64,000 bases of DNA from Azospirillum sp. TSO35-2 (GTDB lineage Bacteria; Pseudomonadota; Alphaproteobacteria; Azospirillales; Azospirillaceae): assembly GCF_003116095.1 (NCBI RefSeq), contig NZ_LGRA01000001.1, positions 62,001 to 126,000 on the forward strand, in the 5' to 3' direction. A program made the translations under genes and the position numbers. Shown here piece by piece: positions 33,090 to 41,357 of the stretch (the stretch's first letter is position 1; each line of letters begins with the position of its first letter). Under the pieces are notes generated by a model. That model saw nothing but the letters and a program-made list of their open reading frames with translations. It was not told where the DNA came from and did not search any database.

Positions 33090-34123
33090 CGCGCGCCGGG
33101 GAAACCACCTTGCGGCTCCTGCTGGAGCCGGTGGCCGGGCTGCTCGCCGACCGGGATGTGACCGACCTTGTGGTCAACCGGCCGGGCGAGGCCGGGGTGG
33201 CGCGGGCGGGGGTCTGGTCCTGGCACGAGCGGCCAGATCTCACCTTCGAGCGGCTCGACGCCATCGCCACGCTGTGCGCCGCCTTGTCGCAGCAGGATGT
33301 CGGGCCGGAGCACCCGCTGTGCGCCTCGGTCCTGCCGGATGGTGAGCGGGTGCAGATCGCCCGCCCGCCCGCGGTCGCCGCCGGCACGCTCAGCCTGACC
33401 ATCCGGCGGCCCGCCGTCTTCAACCCGACCATCGCCGCGCTCGCCGCCGCCGGCCTGTTCGCCCGCACCCAGCCGGCGGCCCCGGGCGTGGCTCCCGGCG
33501 ACGCCCGGCTGATGGCGCTGCACCAGGCCGGCGACTGGGCGCGCTTCTTCCCGCTGGCGGTCCAGGCGAAGAAGACCATCATCGCCACCGGCGACACCGG
33601 CTCGGGCAAGACCACCGTCGCCAAGGCGCTGATCCAGGCCATTCCGCGGGAGGAGCGCCTGGTCACCATCGAGGACACCGCCGAGTTCATCGGCCTGCCC
33701 CAGCGCAACCGCGTGGCGCTCTTTTACAGCAAGGGCGACCAGGGCGTGGCGCGGGTGCGGCCGGAGGACCTGATCGAGGCGGCGTTGCGCATGCGCCCGG
33801 ACCGCGTGCTGATGCAGGAGCTGCGCGACGGCGCCGCCTTCACCTTCCTGCGCGCGCTCGCCGCCGGGCATCCCGGCGCCATCACCACCTGCCACGCCGG
33901 CAGCGCGGCCGACGCCTTCGACGCGCTGCGCCTGATGGTCAAGCAGCACGAGGCCGGCCGCCACCTCGCCGACGCCGACGTGCACGCCCTGCTGCGCCAG
34001 CGCATCGACATCGTCGCCCATTGCCGGCGCGGGCCCGACGGCTTCGCCATCGCGGAGGTCTTCTTCGACCCGCTCGCCAAGAGCGCCCTGGGGGACGCGC
34101 CGGTCCTCCGCGCGGCCGGTTGA
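33086..34123 (+). CDS. virB11: VirB11 ATPase
   Basis: A 345-residue hexameric ATPase. It has VTDLVVNRPGEAGVARAGVW near the start, Walker A ATGDTGSGKTTVAK (residues about 166-179), an Asp box LVTIEDTAEFIGL, Walker B RPDRVLMQELRDGAAF and the His box GHPGAITTCHAGSA. VirB11 powers the switch between pilus growth and substrate transfer. It overlaps virB10 by four bases and precedes virD4 by 11 bases. Confidence 0.94.
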   Translation: MTRAGETTLRLLLEPVAGLLADRDVTDLVVNRPGEAGVARAGVWSWHERPDLTFERLDAIATLCAALSQQDVGPEHPLCASVLPDGERVQIARPPAVAAGTLSLTIRRPAVFNPTIAALAAAGLFARTQPAAPGVAPGDARLMALHQAGDWARFFPLAVQAKKTIIATGDTGSGKTTVAKALIQAIPREERLVTIEDTAEFIGLPQRNRVALFYSKGDQGVARVRPEDLIEAALRMRPDRVLMQELRDGAAFTFLRALAAGHPGAITTCHAGSAADAFDALRLMVKQHEAGRHLADADVHALLRQRIDIVAHCRRGPDGFAIAEVFFDPLAKSALGDAPVLRAAG

Positions 34124-34134
34124 GGGAGCCGCCG

Positions 34135-36249
34135 ATGGACAGCCTCGAGGACTGGCCCGCTCCGGCCAAGGCGCTCGCCGTCGTCGTGGCGCTGCTGGTG
34201 CTGGCGGTGCTGTGGTCGGCCATCGCCTCGCTGGTTTTTCTGGCCGGCACCAACCTGCTGACCCCCGACACCCTGCCGCTCGCCCAATACTGGCTTTACC
34301 TGCAGCATTACGGCGTCCATCACCCGGTGGTTGGGCCCTGGCTGCGGTTGGCCGCGGCCGCCGCCACCGCCGTGCCGGTGCTGCTCGTGCTGGGCCGGTT
34401 GGCGCGCGGCGGTTGGCCGGGAGCGCGCCGGCCGCTTCATGGCGAGACGCGCTGGGCCGGGCGGCGCGAGCGGAGGGAGGCCGGCTTTGACGACCGCGTC
34501 GGCGGCCTCTTCGTCGGACGCGACCGCCGCGGCCGTTTCTTGCGCTTTGGCGGGCCCGAGCATGTCGCCTGCTACGCGCCCACCCGCTCCGGCAAGGGGG
34601 TCGGGCTGGTGATCCCCAACGCCCTGCTCTACGAGGCCTCGCTGGTGTGCCTGGACGTGAAGAAGGAAACCTGGGGGGCGACGGCCGGCATCCGGGCGGC
34701 GGCCGGGCAACGGGTGGTGCTGTTCGACCCGCTGGCGCCCGACGGCCGCACCGCACGCTACAACCCCTTCAGCTACGTGCGCCGCGGCACCATCGACGCC
34801 TTCGAGGACATCCAGCGCATCGCCCAGATGGTGTTCCCGCACGCCACCGGCGACCAGCAGTTCTGGACCGACGCGGCGCGCTCGGCCTTCACCGGGGCGG
34901 CCGGGTTCCTGGCGGAGACGCCCGAGCTGCCCTTGACCTTCGGCGAGGTGCTGCGGCTCTTGTCCAGCGTCGACGGCGCGCGCTCGATGATCGAGCGCAT
35001 CGAGGCGCGGCGCCGGCGGGGCGCACCCTACACCGAGGCGACGGTGAAAGCGCTGGAGGACTATCTGAAGGGCTCGCCCGACCTGGTGAACTCGATTCGC
35101 AAGACGATCACCGCCCGGCTGTCCTTGTGGTTCAACCCGCGCATCGACGCCGCCACCGCGGCCAGCGATTTCGACCTGCGGGCGCTGCGCCGCTCGTTGC
35201 ACGCGGTCTACATCGGCGTCACGCCCGACAACATCGCCCGGCTGCGCCCGCTGCTGGCGCTGTTCTTTCAGCAGCTCATCGACCTCACCGTGCGCACGCT
35301 GCCCCAGCACGACCCGTCCGCCCGCCATCAGCTGCTGTTGCTCTTGGACGAGTTCACGCTGCTGGGGCCGATGCCGGTGCTGGCCGACGCCTTCGCCTAT
35401 GTGGCCGGCTACAACATGCGGCTGATGCTGATCCTGCAGAGCAAGGCGCAGCTGCGCGACCGCGACCTCTACGGCCCCGACAAGGCGGCGGCCATCCTCG
35501 ACAATTGCGGGCTGGAGGTGGTGTTCGGCACGAAAGACCTGGCGTTGTGCGAGGAGCTGAGCGCGCGGCTCGGCTATGGCACGGTGGCGGGACGCACGCA
35601 CAGCGGTCCACGCTTCTGGCGGCTGTTCCGCCGCGACCGGCTGAGCGTGAGCGAGAGCGAGCAGCGGCGCGCCCTGCTGCTGCCGCAGGAGATCATGCGG
35701 CTGAGGCCGCAGGACGCCATTCTGCTGCGGCCCGGCTTCCACCCGATCCGGGCGCGGCGCATCCGCCATTACGAGGATCCCGTCTTCGCCCGTCTGCTCC
35801 GCCCGCCGCCGGTGGTGGCGCCGATCGACATTCCGGTGCGCCTCGACCAGGGCAAGGGCTTCGAGCCGATCGCTGCCGAAGCGGAAACCGGAGCCCCGAT
35901 GCCGGCGCGCCCAGCCCCACGGCGGACGATGTCCCGGCCGAAGGGAGGCCGCCGGACGGCCGAGGGGACCGCGCTCTCCGCGGGGCAGGCACGCTCCCCG
36001 GCGGACGCCGAGGCCGCCGCACACCCAGCCGGCGAACCGGAGCTGCGGCCCGACCCGGCGGACGGGCTGATCGGCGCGATCCTCGGCACCGAGGTGGACC
36101 TCAGCCGCTATGGGCTGGAGGACGGCAAAGCCGTGGTGGCGGCGATCCTCGACGCCGTGCCCGTGCCGACGGTCGAGAGCGCCGCCCCCCGCCGCAGCGG
36201 CGAAGACGCAGCGACCCCGCCTTCCATCCCGTCCGCCGAGCCGAGGTGA
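34135..36249 (+). CDS. virD4: VirD4/TraG coupling protein
   Basis: A 704-residue coupling ATPase. There are membrane segments in the first 100 residues (ALAVVVALLVLAVLWSAIAS and AAAATAVPVLLVLGRLARGG), then Walker A CYAPTRSGKGVGLVIPNALL (about residue 147), LDVKKETWGATAG, AQMVFPHATGDQQFWTDAAR, Walker B LLLLLDEFTLLGPM (about residue 400) and LQSKAQLRDRDLYG. VirD4 docks the relaxosome to the channel. The last 110 residues are low-complexity. The ATG has GGGAG nine bases upstream and is better than the 34021 opening, which lies in virB11. Confidence 0.94.
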   Translation: MDSLEDWPAPAKALAVVVALLVLAVLWSAIASLVFLAGTNLLTPDTLPLAQYWLYLQHYGVHHPVVGPWLRLAAAAATAVPVLLVLGRLARGGWPGARRPLHGETRWAGRRERREAGFDDRVGGLFVGRDRRGRFLRFGGPEHVACYAPTRSGKGVGLVIPNALLYEASLVCLDVKKETWGATAGIRAAAGQRVVLFDPLAPDGRTARYNPFSYVRRGTIDAFEDIQRIAQMVFPHATGDQQFWTDAARSAFTGAAGFLAETPELPLTFGEVLRLLSSVDGARSMIERIEARRRRGAPYTEATVKALEDYLKGSPDLVNSIRKTITARLSLWFNPRIDAATAASDFDLRALRRSLHAVYIGVTPDNIARLRPLLALFFQQLIDLTVRTLPQHDPSARHQLLLLLDEFTLLGPMPVLADAFAYVAGYNMRLMLILQSKAQLRDRDLYGPDKAAAILDNCGLEVVFGTKDLALCEELSARLGYGTVAGRTHSGPRFWRLFRRDRLSVSESEQRRALLLPQEIMRLRPQDAILLRPGFHPIRARRIRHYEDPVFARLLRPPPVVAPIDIPVRLDQGKGFEPIAAEAETGAPMPARPAPRRTMSRPKGGRRTAEGTALSAGQARSPADAEAAAHPAGEPELRPDPADGLIGAILGTEVDLSRYGLEDGKAVVAAILDAVPVPTVESAAPRRSGEDAATPPSIPSAEPR

Positions 36250-36937
36250 GCCATGGGACGTGCGGACTGCTTGGCGGACGCCGCCCGCCCGACCAACAGC
36301 GTCCGGCCAGCGCCCTTGACCCCATCCGCTGGCCCGGGACGTCACCCGCAGGGCTGAGACAGCGCCGGGCCGGCTGCCCACAGGTGAGCGCGGCGCCGCA
36401 CCCCGGTGCTGGCTCGGGGAGGAGGCGCGGCCGCGCCGACGCGTAGGACCGGAGAACGTGGCACCGCTGGCCAACACTTCCCAAGCCCCAATAAATCCCA
36501 AAACCGCGCCCACGAAACAAACCAAGGACGACCCCGGCCCGTCCCGGCGACGTACGGGCAGACCAAGCCCATCGGAGCGTGGGCCGCCCAGTTCTCCACG
36601 TGGCCGCGGGCCTTCGGGATGGCGTGGCGGCGGGGCTCATCGGCCTTGTACGGCATCGGGGGCTCGGCTTCAGCGGGCCCGATACCCGAGCGCCCTCCCA
36701 CTCCGATCGCAAAGCTGTTTCATCGGCGTCGCGACCATCGTCCCGTCGCCGAGCATCGGGAGGCCCACACCCGGGTGTTTCAGCTGTGGGCCGTGGTCGC
36801 TGGCGCGCCGCTGGCGGCGCAATCACCGGACCGCCAGCAGCCTTCGGGCCAATTTGGGCACTTCGGCCCAGCGACCAACACGTTGACGATGCTCTCAACA
36901 GGAAGGCGCTCCGCCCGGTCCTGCATGGCAATGCCGC
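36250..36937. other. Region downstream of virD4 with insertion-sequence debris
   Basis: About 690 bases between virD4 and the toxin gene. No intact gene is visible. The only recognisable part is the N-terminal transposase scrap at 36560-36656 on the minus strand. Several open frames exist but have shadow-like composition. The virD4 transcript probably ends here; I do not see a strong hairpin with a T-run. Confidence 0.45.
36560..36656 (-). pseudogene. IS5/IS903-like transposase N-terminal remnant
   Basis: Translation from the ATG at 36656 reads MPYKADEPRRHAIPKA then RGHVENWAAH, which follows the N-terminus of IS5-group (IS903-like) transposases (RRHxIPKxKxxVxNWxxYxxxL). After about 27 residues the match ends and the frame becomes Pro/Arg-rich, so only the N-terminal tip remains or the frame is broken. 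No catalytic residues are present. Confidence 0.5.
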
Positions 36938-37423
36938 TCAGGGAGACGGTGCGAACAAACGGGCATCCCAAATGACGGGCCGTGGCCGGGACGCGCGGAT
37001 GTCGGCGAAGTCCGGGTGAAGCTGGTTGATCAGGAGGTTGCGCTCGAAGCCCATGGCCGGGTGTGACGGCACGACCAGGACCACCGAACGCCGGCTGTCG
37101 TACCACGCATCGCCATAGGCGCGGCTGGCGGCGTAGCTGGGATCGTCCCATCCGGGCACGTCGCCCGGGCCGATCTCCTCGACCACGACGTGCCCTGGAA
37201 CGAAAATCTCGGCGAACTGCTGCCCGGCCGGGATCCGGCCGATCCGCGTGTGCGCCAGTTTCTCCAACAGCGCGGTGGCGAAGCCAAGCCCGGCATAGAC
37301 GACGTAGCGCCCCCTGGAGTTCCAGCGGCCACCGGTCTTGAAGGCCCCGCCGCCGTCCAGCAGCGGAAAACGGTCGTCCGCGATGCGGAACGCCGTCAGC
37401 GGCCCGGTCGGGTGCGATGGCAT
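36938..37423 (-). CDS. RES-domain toxin
   Basis: A 161-residue protein that consists of a RES domain: TAFRIADDRFPLLDGGGAFK, GGRWNSRGRYVVYAG, ATALLEKLAHTRIGRI and SVVLVVPSHPAMGFERNLLI, LHPDFADI. The conserved Arg, Tyr and Glu (in RGRYVVYAG and ALLEKL) are present. RES toxins break down NAD+ or act as ADP-ribosyltransferases on ParT-like targets and need a cognate Xre/DUF2384 antitoxin. The gene lies three bases behind the antitoxin gene. It looks complete and active. Confidence 0.85.
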   Translation of the reverse strand: MPSHPTGPLTAFRIADDRFPLLDGGGAFKTGGRWNSRGRYVVYAGLGFATALLEKLAHTRIGRIPAGQQFAEIFVPGHVVVEEIGPGDVPGWDDPSYAASRAYGDAWYDSRRSVVLVVPSHPAMGFERNLLINQLHPDFADIRASRPRPVIWDARLFAPSP

Positions 37424-37426
37424 GGA

Positions 37427-37864
37427 TTACGCGGGCAGCCCGTGCAGGATCGCGTCGAGGATGTCTTCGACATGGCGGGCGCCGAACTCGTCGATGGCCA
37501 CCTCGATGGGAGCACGGTCAGCGAGTTCCGGGTGCGGCGTCGTCAACCACTGCCGGGCGTCCTCGGCGTTGCGCCACACGTACTCGGCGTGCGCGATAAC
37601 ATTCGCCACGCGCGCCGTGCGCTCGCCTTCCGCCGGCGTGAGCCGGCCCTCCCGCAGGCGGCGCTTCAGCGTCCCCTCCGGCACGATGCGGTTCATCAGG
37701 GTCCGGCGCGCCGCCGGATCGGCGTAAACGTGTTTGACAACCCGGTCGAGGGCGTCGACGGTCACCCCCTCGCCGATCCGGCGCTGCAGGTCCATCGGCG
37801 TGGTGACGGCGCGGTCAAACGTGGCGCGGCCACCCATAACGTTCACGATCTCCTGAATCTGCAT
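37427..37864 (-). CDS. Xre/MbcA/ParS-type (DUF2384) antitoxin
   Basis: A 145-residue protein from the ATG at 37864; a further opening at 37891 adds nine residues. The N-terminus has an Xre-like region (AARRTLMNRIVPEGTLKRRL) and the C-terminus the toxin-binding domain: ANVIAHAEYVWRNAEDARQW, LTTPHPELADRAPIEVAIDE and FGARHVEDILDAILHG. It neutralises the RES toxin encoded next, and pairs of this kind usually repress their own promoter. The upstream region at 37865-37997 has the less GC-rich makeup of a promoter. Confidence 0.82.
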   Translation of the reverse strand: MQIQEIVNVMGGRATFDRAVTTPMDLQRRIGEGVTVDALDRVVKHVYADPAARRTLMNRIVPEGTLKRRLREGRLTPAEGERTARVANVIAHAEYVWRNAEDARQWLTTPHPELADRAPIEVAIDEFGARHVEDILDAILHGLPA

Positions 37865-37997
37865 CACCGCCCCCAAACCAACTGATCCCACAATATGGCA
37901 TCATTTGATCGGAGCGCAAGAGACCTTGGGGCCGCTCGTCGATCCGCGAATCGTCCTCGCCCGCGGGGGCCCGTCGTGGCCGAACGCCGGCCGACCG

Positions 37998-38459
37998 TCA
38001 CCCGCCTGAAGGAATTGGCCGACGCGTGCGCCGTGCCGCCGGGAGCGCGGTTGGAGGCGGGCCCGACGCCGTCCGGCGGGTGAAGGGCCGGTCCCGGGGG
38101 GCGCCACGGCCGGCGAGGCGGCGGGCATCGTCGAGAGCGCCCCAGACGAGGCGGTGGACGATGCCGGCCTCGGGCCCGGGCGGGCGGAACAGGCTGGCGT
38201 CGGTGTGGTCGAGAGCGGCCCACAGCACGCGCAGCCGCACCAGCAGTCCCGCCGCACTGTACGCGGGCAATCGGGCGGCCCACCCCTCCAGCTCGGTCAG
38301 GGCTTGGGTCAGGCGGTCCAGCGGCTCGTCGGCGATCGGCTGGGTGCGGCACAGCGCGCGGTAGGCCTCGAGCAGGACGCCGTGCTCCTCACCCAACTGC
38401 AGCAGCGCGTGGTCGCCGCCGTCGTCGGGGACGAGCGGGATCGGGGCGGTGTCGGGCAT
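37998..38459 (-). CDS. Conserved helical plasmid protein
   Basis: A 153-residue protein from the ATG at 38459, preceded by GGAGGAG. The middle is helical: LQLGEEHGVLLEAYRALCRT, RLTQALTELEGWAARLPAYS, LLVRLRVLWAALDHTDASLF and VHRLVWGALDDARRL. The C-terminal 40 residues are Pro/Arg-rich. I do not recognise a domain. It lies between the DUF2493 gene and the toxin-antitoxin pair on the same strand, and probably belongs to the plasmid backbone. Confidence 0.5.
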   Translation of the reverse strand: MPDTAPIPLVPDDGGDHALLQLGEEHGVLLEAYRALCRTQPIADEPLDRLTQALTELEGWAARLPAYSAAGLLVRLRVLWAALDHTDASLFRPPGPEAGIVHRLVWGALDDARRLAGRGAPRDRPFTRRTASGPPPTALPAARRTRRPIPSGG

Positions 38460-38719
38460 GGCCGGGGCTCCTCCGGTGTGCGGGGGTGGGCGGTTCCCGG
38501 TCCGGCGTCTGCCGGCCCGGATGCCCGCTTGCCGGTCAGCCCTGGCTGCCGGACCGGTGGCGCGCCATCGGTTCCCGTCCGTCCCAACACCCTTCTCGCA
38601 GGAGAGGGCCGCGAACTCCGGGCGCCGCCGGGAAAATTTCAGCCCCATCGCGATTCGCAGACCGTGCCCGTGGCACCGGCGAGCCCCCGCCCGCTTGGGG
38701 CGGGGGCTCGCCGGTGCGG
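38460..38719. other. Intergenic stretch between DUF2493 gene and helical protein gene
   Basis: A 260-base gap on the minus strand. It holds the long hairpin at 38673-38717 and the leader of the gene at 38459. No further gene is supported. Confidence 0.4.
38673..38717 (-). terminator. Perfect 20-bp hairpin after the DUF2493 gene
   Basis: GCACCGGCGAGCCCCCGCCC (38673-38692) pairs perfectly with 38698-38717 across a five-base loop. It begins two bases beyond the stop codon of the DUF2493 gene. There is no T-run, so it may act as a factor-dependent terminator or mRNA end stabiliser. Confidence 0.6.
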
Positions 38720-39823
38720 TCACTGCTGGGTGGGCGCGGGCCGGAAGGCGACGTCGTCGGCGGTGAGCAGCCGGCGTTCGGCCAAGCACCAGACGCGCAT
38801 CCCCTCGCGCAGGCCGGCGGCGGCGAGGTGGCGCGAGCCGGCGTCCTCGCGGTCGGCGACCAGCACCATCCGCCCCGCCCCGGTCTGGGCGGCGCGCACC
38901 ATGGCGGTGTTGCGCGCGAAGCCGGCGGCTTTGCCGCCCTCCTGCCAGCGGGGGGTGTGGACGACGCAGGGCACACCGCGCTCCAGCGCCCACTGTGCCG
39001 CCAGCGTCTGGACGCCGCGGCGGTTGCCGGTGCGCAGCACCAGCGTGTCGGGGTGTTGGGCGAGCGCGCGGTCGAGAGCGGCGGTCAGCGCGGCTTCGTC
39101 GGCCGTCTCGCCGCCCATCACCAGCAGCTGGTAGCCTTCGGACACCCGGCGTTCCTCCGCCGCGCGGCGGGTGGCGCGGGCCTCCTGCCAGTCGCAGGCG
39201 ACGACGCGGGCGGCGGTGACCTGCGGAACCGCCTGGTTGAAGGAGGAGCGGTGGGCGTAGACGTCGCCGGTGACGCGGCTGTAGGCGGTGGCGGCGCCAA
39301 TGGCGGCGGCGCGGGCGAGGTCGCGCATCGCCTCGGCCTGGGCCAGCTGGTGCTGCAGGCGCTCCAGGCGCAGGCTGCCGATTTCGGAGGCGGGCTGCAG
39401 CCCCTCCTCCTCCAGCCGCTCGCGCAAGGACAAGGCGAGGCGGTCGATGCGCTGGTCGGTCAGTTCGAGCTGGCGGTAAAGCGCGTGGCACAGCGCGCCA
39501 AGGATGCCGGAGGCCGGCAGCAGGGCGCGGTCGGGATCGAGCTGACCGTCGAGGTCCTGGCCGAACACCGCCCCGTGGTCGAGGAAGGGCTGGGCGATGG
39601 CCTGCACGGCGTCCTCGGCCTGAAGCCGCACCTCGTCCTCGCTCCACCCGTCGTCGGGGGCGGGCAGGACCGGGCGCATGGCCTGGGCAACGGCGGGCAG
39701 GCGGGCGCGCTCCTCCGCCCGGGCCCGGGCGCGGGCGGCGCGGTAGGCCTGCACCGGGTCGGGGTTGACGGGCGCGCTGTGCGGATGCGCCGTGGCCGGA
39801 CGGGTGGCGTCGGTGGTATGCAT
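38720..39823 (-). CDS. DUF2493 (YspA/SLOG-like) plasmid protein
   Basis: A 367-residue protein. An N-terminal helical part (PVQAYRAARARARAEERARL; LRERLEEEGLQPASEIGSLR) leads to a C-terminal SLOG-type domain: EGYQLLVMGGETADEAALTA, VLRTGNRRGVQTLAAQWALE, CVVHTPRWQEGGKAAGFARN and TAMVRAAQTGAGRMVLVADR. The GxxxG nucleotide-binding loop here is TGNRRGV. DUF2493 proteins are frequent on alphaproteobacterial plasmids; SLOG domains bind nucleotide-derived ligands. It ends at a strong hairpin. Confidence 0.7.
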   Translation of the reverse strand: MHTTDATRPATAHPHSAPVNPDPVQAYRAARARARAEERARLPAVAQAMRPVLPAPDDGWSEDEVRLQAEDAVQAIAQPFLDHGAVFGQDLDGQLDPDRALLPASGILGALCHALYRQLELTDQRIDRLALSLRERLEEEGLQPASEIGSLRLERLQHQLAQAEAMRDLARAAAIGAATAYSRVTGDVYAHRSSFNQAVPQVTAARVVACDWQEARATRRAAEERRVSEGYQLLVMGGETADEAALTAALDRALAQHPDTLVLRTGNRRGVQTLAAQWALERGVPCVVHTPRWQEGGKAAGFARNTAMVRAAQTGAGRMVLVADREDAGSRHLAAAGLREGMRVWCLAERRLLTADDVAFRPAPTQQ

Positions 39824-40383
39824 GGATGTCGTCCCTTTTTGGCTTGAACGGTTGGAAGGGATGGCCGGGCGTGGGGAGGTGCGAACTCCCTGCGCCCAAC
39901 CTGTTTCAAGGGGCGGAGCAGAACCCGATGGTTGGTCTCTCCGCCGTCCTCACAAGAACCATTATGCCGGATATGCCAAGAAAAACAACGGCGCAGAGGA
40001 TCTAGTCTCTTATCATTATTTGCGGTCGTTGATTGTTGCGTTTCTCTTGCCAAGAAGAGGGTGCAATCAATCAAATGAAGGTGCAATGGAATCTCATATT
40101 GTTGTCGCCGCCATCTTCAATCGCAATCCCATTGTTCGACTGAAAGGACCATCCCCCCGTCCCGACCTGGAGTCCGACGGGCGGCGCGCGCAGGGGCGGT
40201 CAAGGAGGCCCGACGGGCACCGCGGGCGCGGCGCGCGCCAGCGCGTCCTTGACGGCCCCGAGCACGATGTCAGGCTTGGTCCTCACGGGCGGCTGTTCAC
40301 CGGCGAAGACTGTTGCAGGCCGGCGGCGCGGCGGGCCTCCAGACGCACCTCCCTCCTCAGGTCGCGGCGTCGGCGGGCGGGAC
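39824..40383. other. Intergenic region between DUF932 and DUF2493 genes
   Basis: 560 bases without a supported gene. The part at 39960-40140 is clearly AT-rich (with two TGCAATC-like boxes near 40060-40086) and is the probable promoter of the minus-strand DUF2493 gene. The 40180-40383 part is GC-rich and follows the DUF932 stop; short frames there have no ribosome site that I would trust. Confidence 0.45.
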
Positions 40384-41229
40384 TCAGGCCGGCCCGCCCT
40401 CCAGCGCCTTCCACGGTTTGCTGTCGATCAGCCGCGCCACCCGCTCCTGGCGGGCGTGCACCGTCGCCATGCGGTTGGCCCCGCGTGTGGCGTCGTGGGT
40501 GGCCCAGTGGGTGAACAGGTTGTACAGCGCCCACAGCGTGTCGTCCTCGCGGCCGCCGACCCAGGCGGTGGTCAGCTGGCCGACCAGGGCGTCGCTGGCC
40601 CCAGGCAGGGCGCGCAGCATCCGCACCGCCTGGTCGGTGTCCACCCGCAGCTCGGCCCAGCGGGACCAGCGGGCGGTCTCGGCCAGGTAGAGCGTGCAGG
40701 CCGCGACCATACCGCGGGCGAGCGCCTCCATGTCCAGCCTGGCGGAATGGCGGGCCTTGGCGGTGGCGACGTCGCGCCCGATCACCGCGGTGTTGGCGCA
40801 CACGAAGCGGTAGCCGCCGCCGCGCCAGGAGACCGCCAGGCTGCCGTCGTAGCTGTTGAAGCCGACGATGCGCAGCGCGGTGGCGTCGCCGGGGCGGACC
40901 TCGACGCTGTGGGCGGGCAGGACGTACTGGCGGAACAGCCGCCGGCCGTCGTGGGTCAGGTCGGTTGAAACCAGCATGCCGGTGGTGTCCAGCCCGCCGG
41001 CGCGCAGGGCGGCGTCGAAGGCGGCGGTGGCGGCCTCGTGCGGCACCAGCGTGTAGCCGTCCTGCCAGCAATGCAGCACCGCCCCGGTGTCGGGCCGCAC
41101 CAGGGCCCGCCAGCCGTCGATCGTCCGACCGGCGGCGCTCATCGGCACCAACTCCACCGGGAAGAAGGCTGGGGCTGTGTGGTTGGCGGGAACGAAGCCG
41201 TAACGCTCCATCAGGTCGAGAGAACCCAT
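40384..41229 (-). CDS. DUF932-domain plasmid protein
   Basis: A 281-residue DUF932 protein from the ATG at 41229 (AGGAG upstream). Landmarks are FFPVELVPMSAAGRTIDGWR, WQDGYTLVPHEAATAAFDAA, LRIVGFNSYDGSLAVSWRGG, YRFVCANTAVIGRDVATAKA and RHSARLDMEALARGMVAA, then a helical tail. Members, including YfjQ- and LGT-like plasmid proteins, are common on conjugative plasmids and phages and their function is not known. Together with DUF2493 and the ParB-like gene it forms a typical accessory block. Confidence 0.8.
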   Translation of the reverse strand: MGSLDLMERYGFVPANHTAPAFFPVELVPMSAAGRTIDGWRALVRPDTGAVLHCWQDGYTLVPHEAATAAFDAALRAGGLDTTGMLVSTDLTHDGRRLFRQYVLPAHSVEVRPGDATALRIVGFNSYDGSLAVSWRGGGYRFVCANTAVIGRDVATAKARHSARLDMEALARGMVAACTLYLAETARWSRWAELRVDTDQAVRMLRALPGASDALVGQLTTAWVGGREDDTLWALYNLFTHWATHDATRGANRMATVHARQERVARLIDSKPWKALEGGPA

Positions 41230-41357
41230 GGCGGAAGTCTCCTTGCGGGGGGGCGGGATGCCCGGACGGTCCAGGCATCCCGGTTGTGCCGTCCTGACTG
41301 GTTGGTTGCCGGTGTCACTCCGCGGCGATGGCGAGCGGAGCCGTGCCGGGGGCCTCA

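Noticed and set aside
33724..36525. Long minus-strand open frame of 933 codons opposite virB11/virD4
   Set aside because: It is a GC-rich shadow of the virB11/virD4 coding strand, with Arg/Gln/His-rich composition and no motif.
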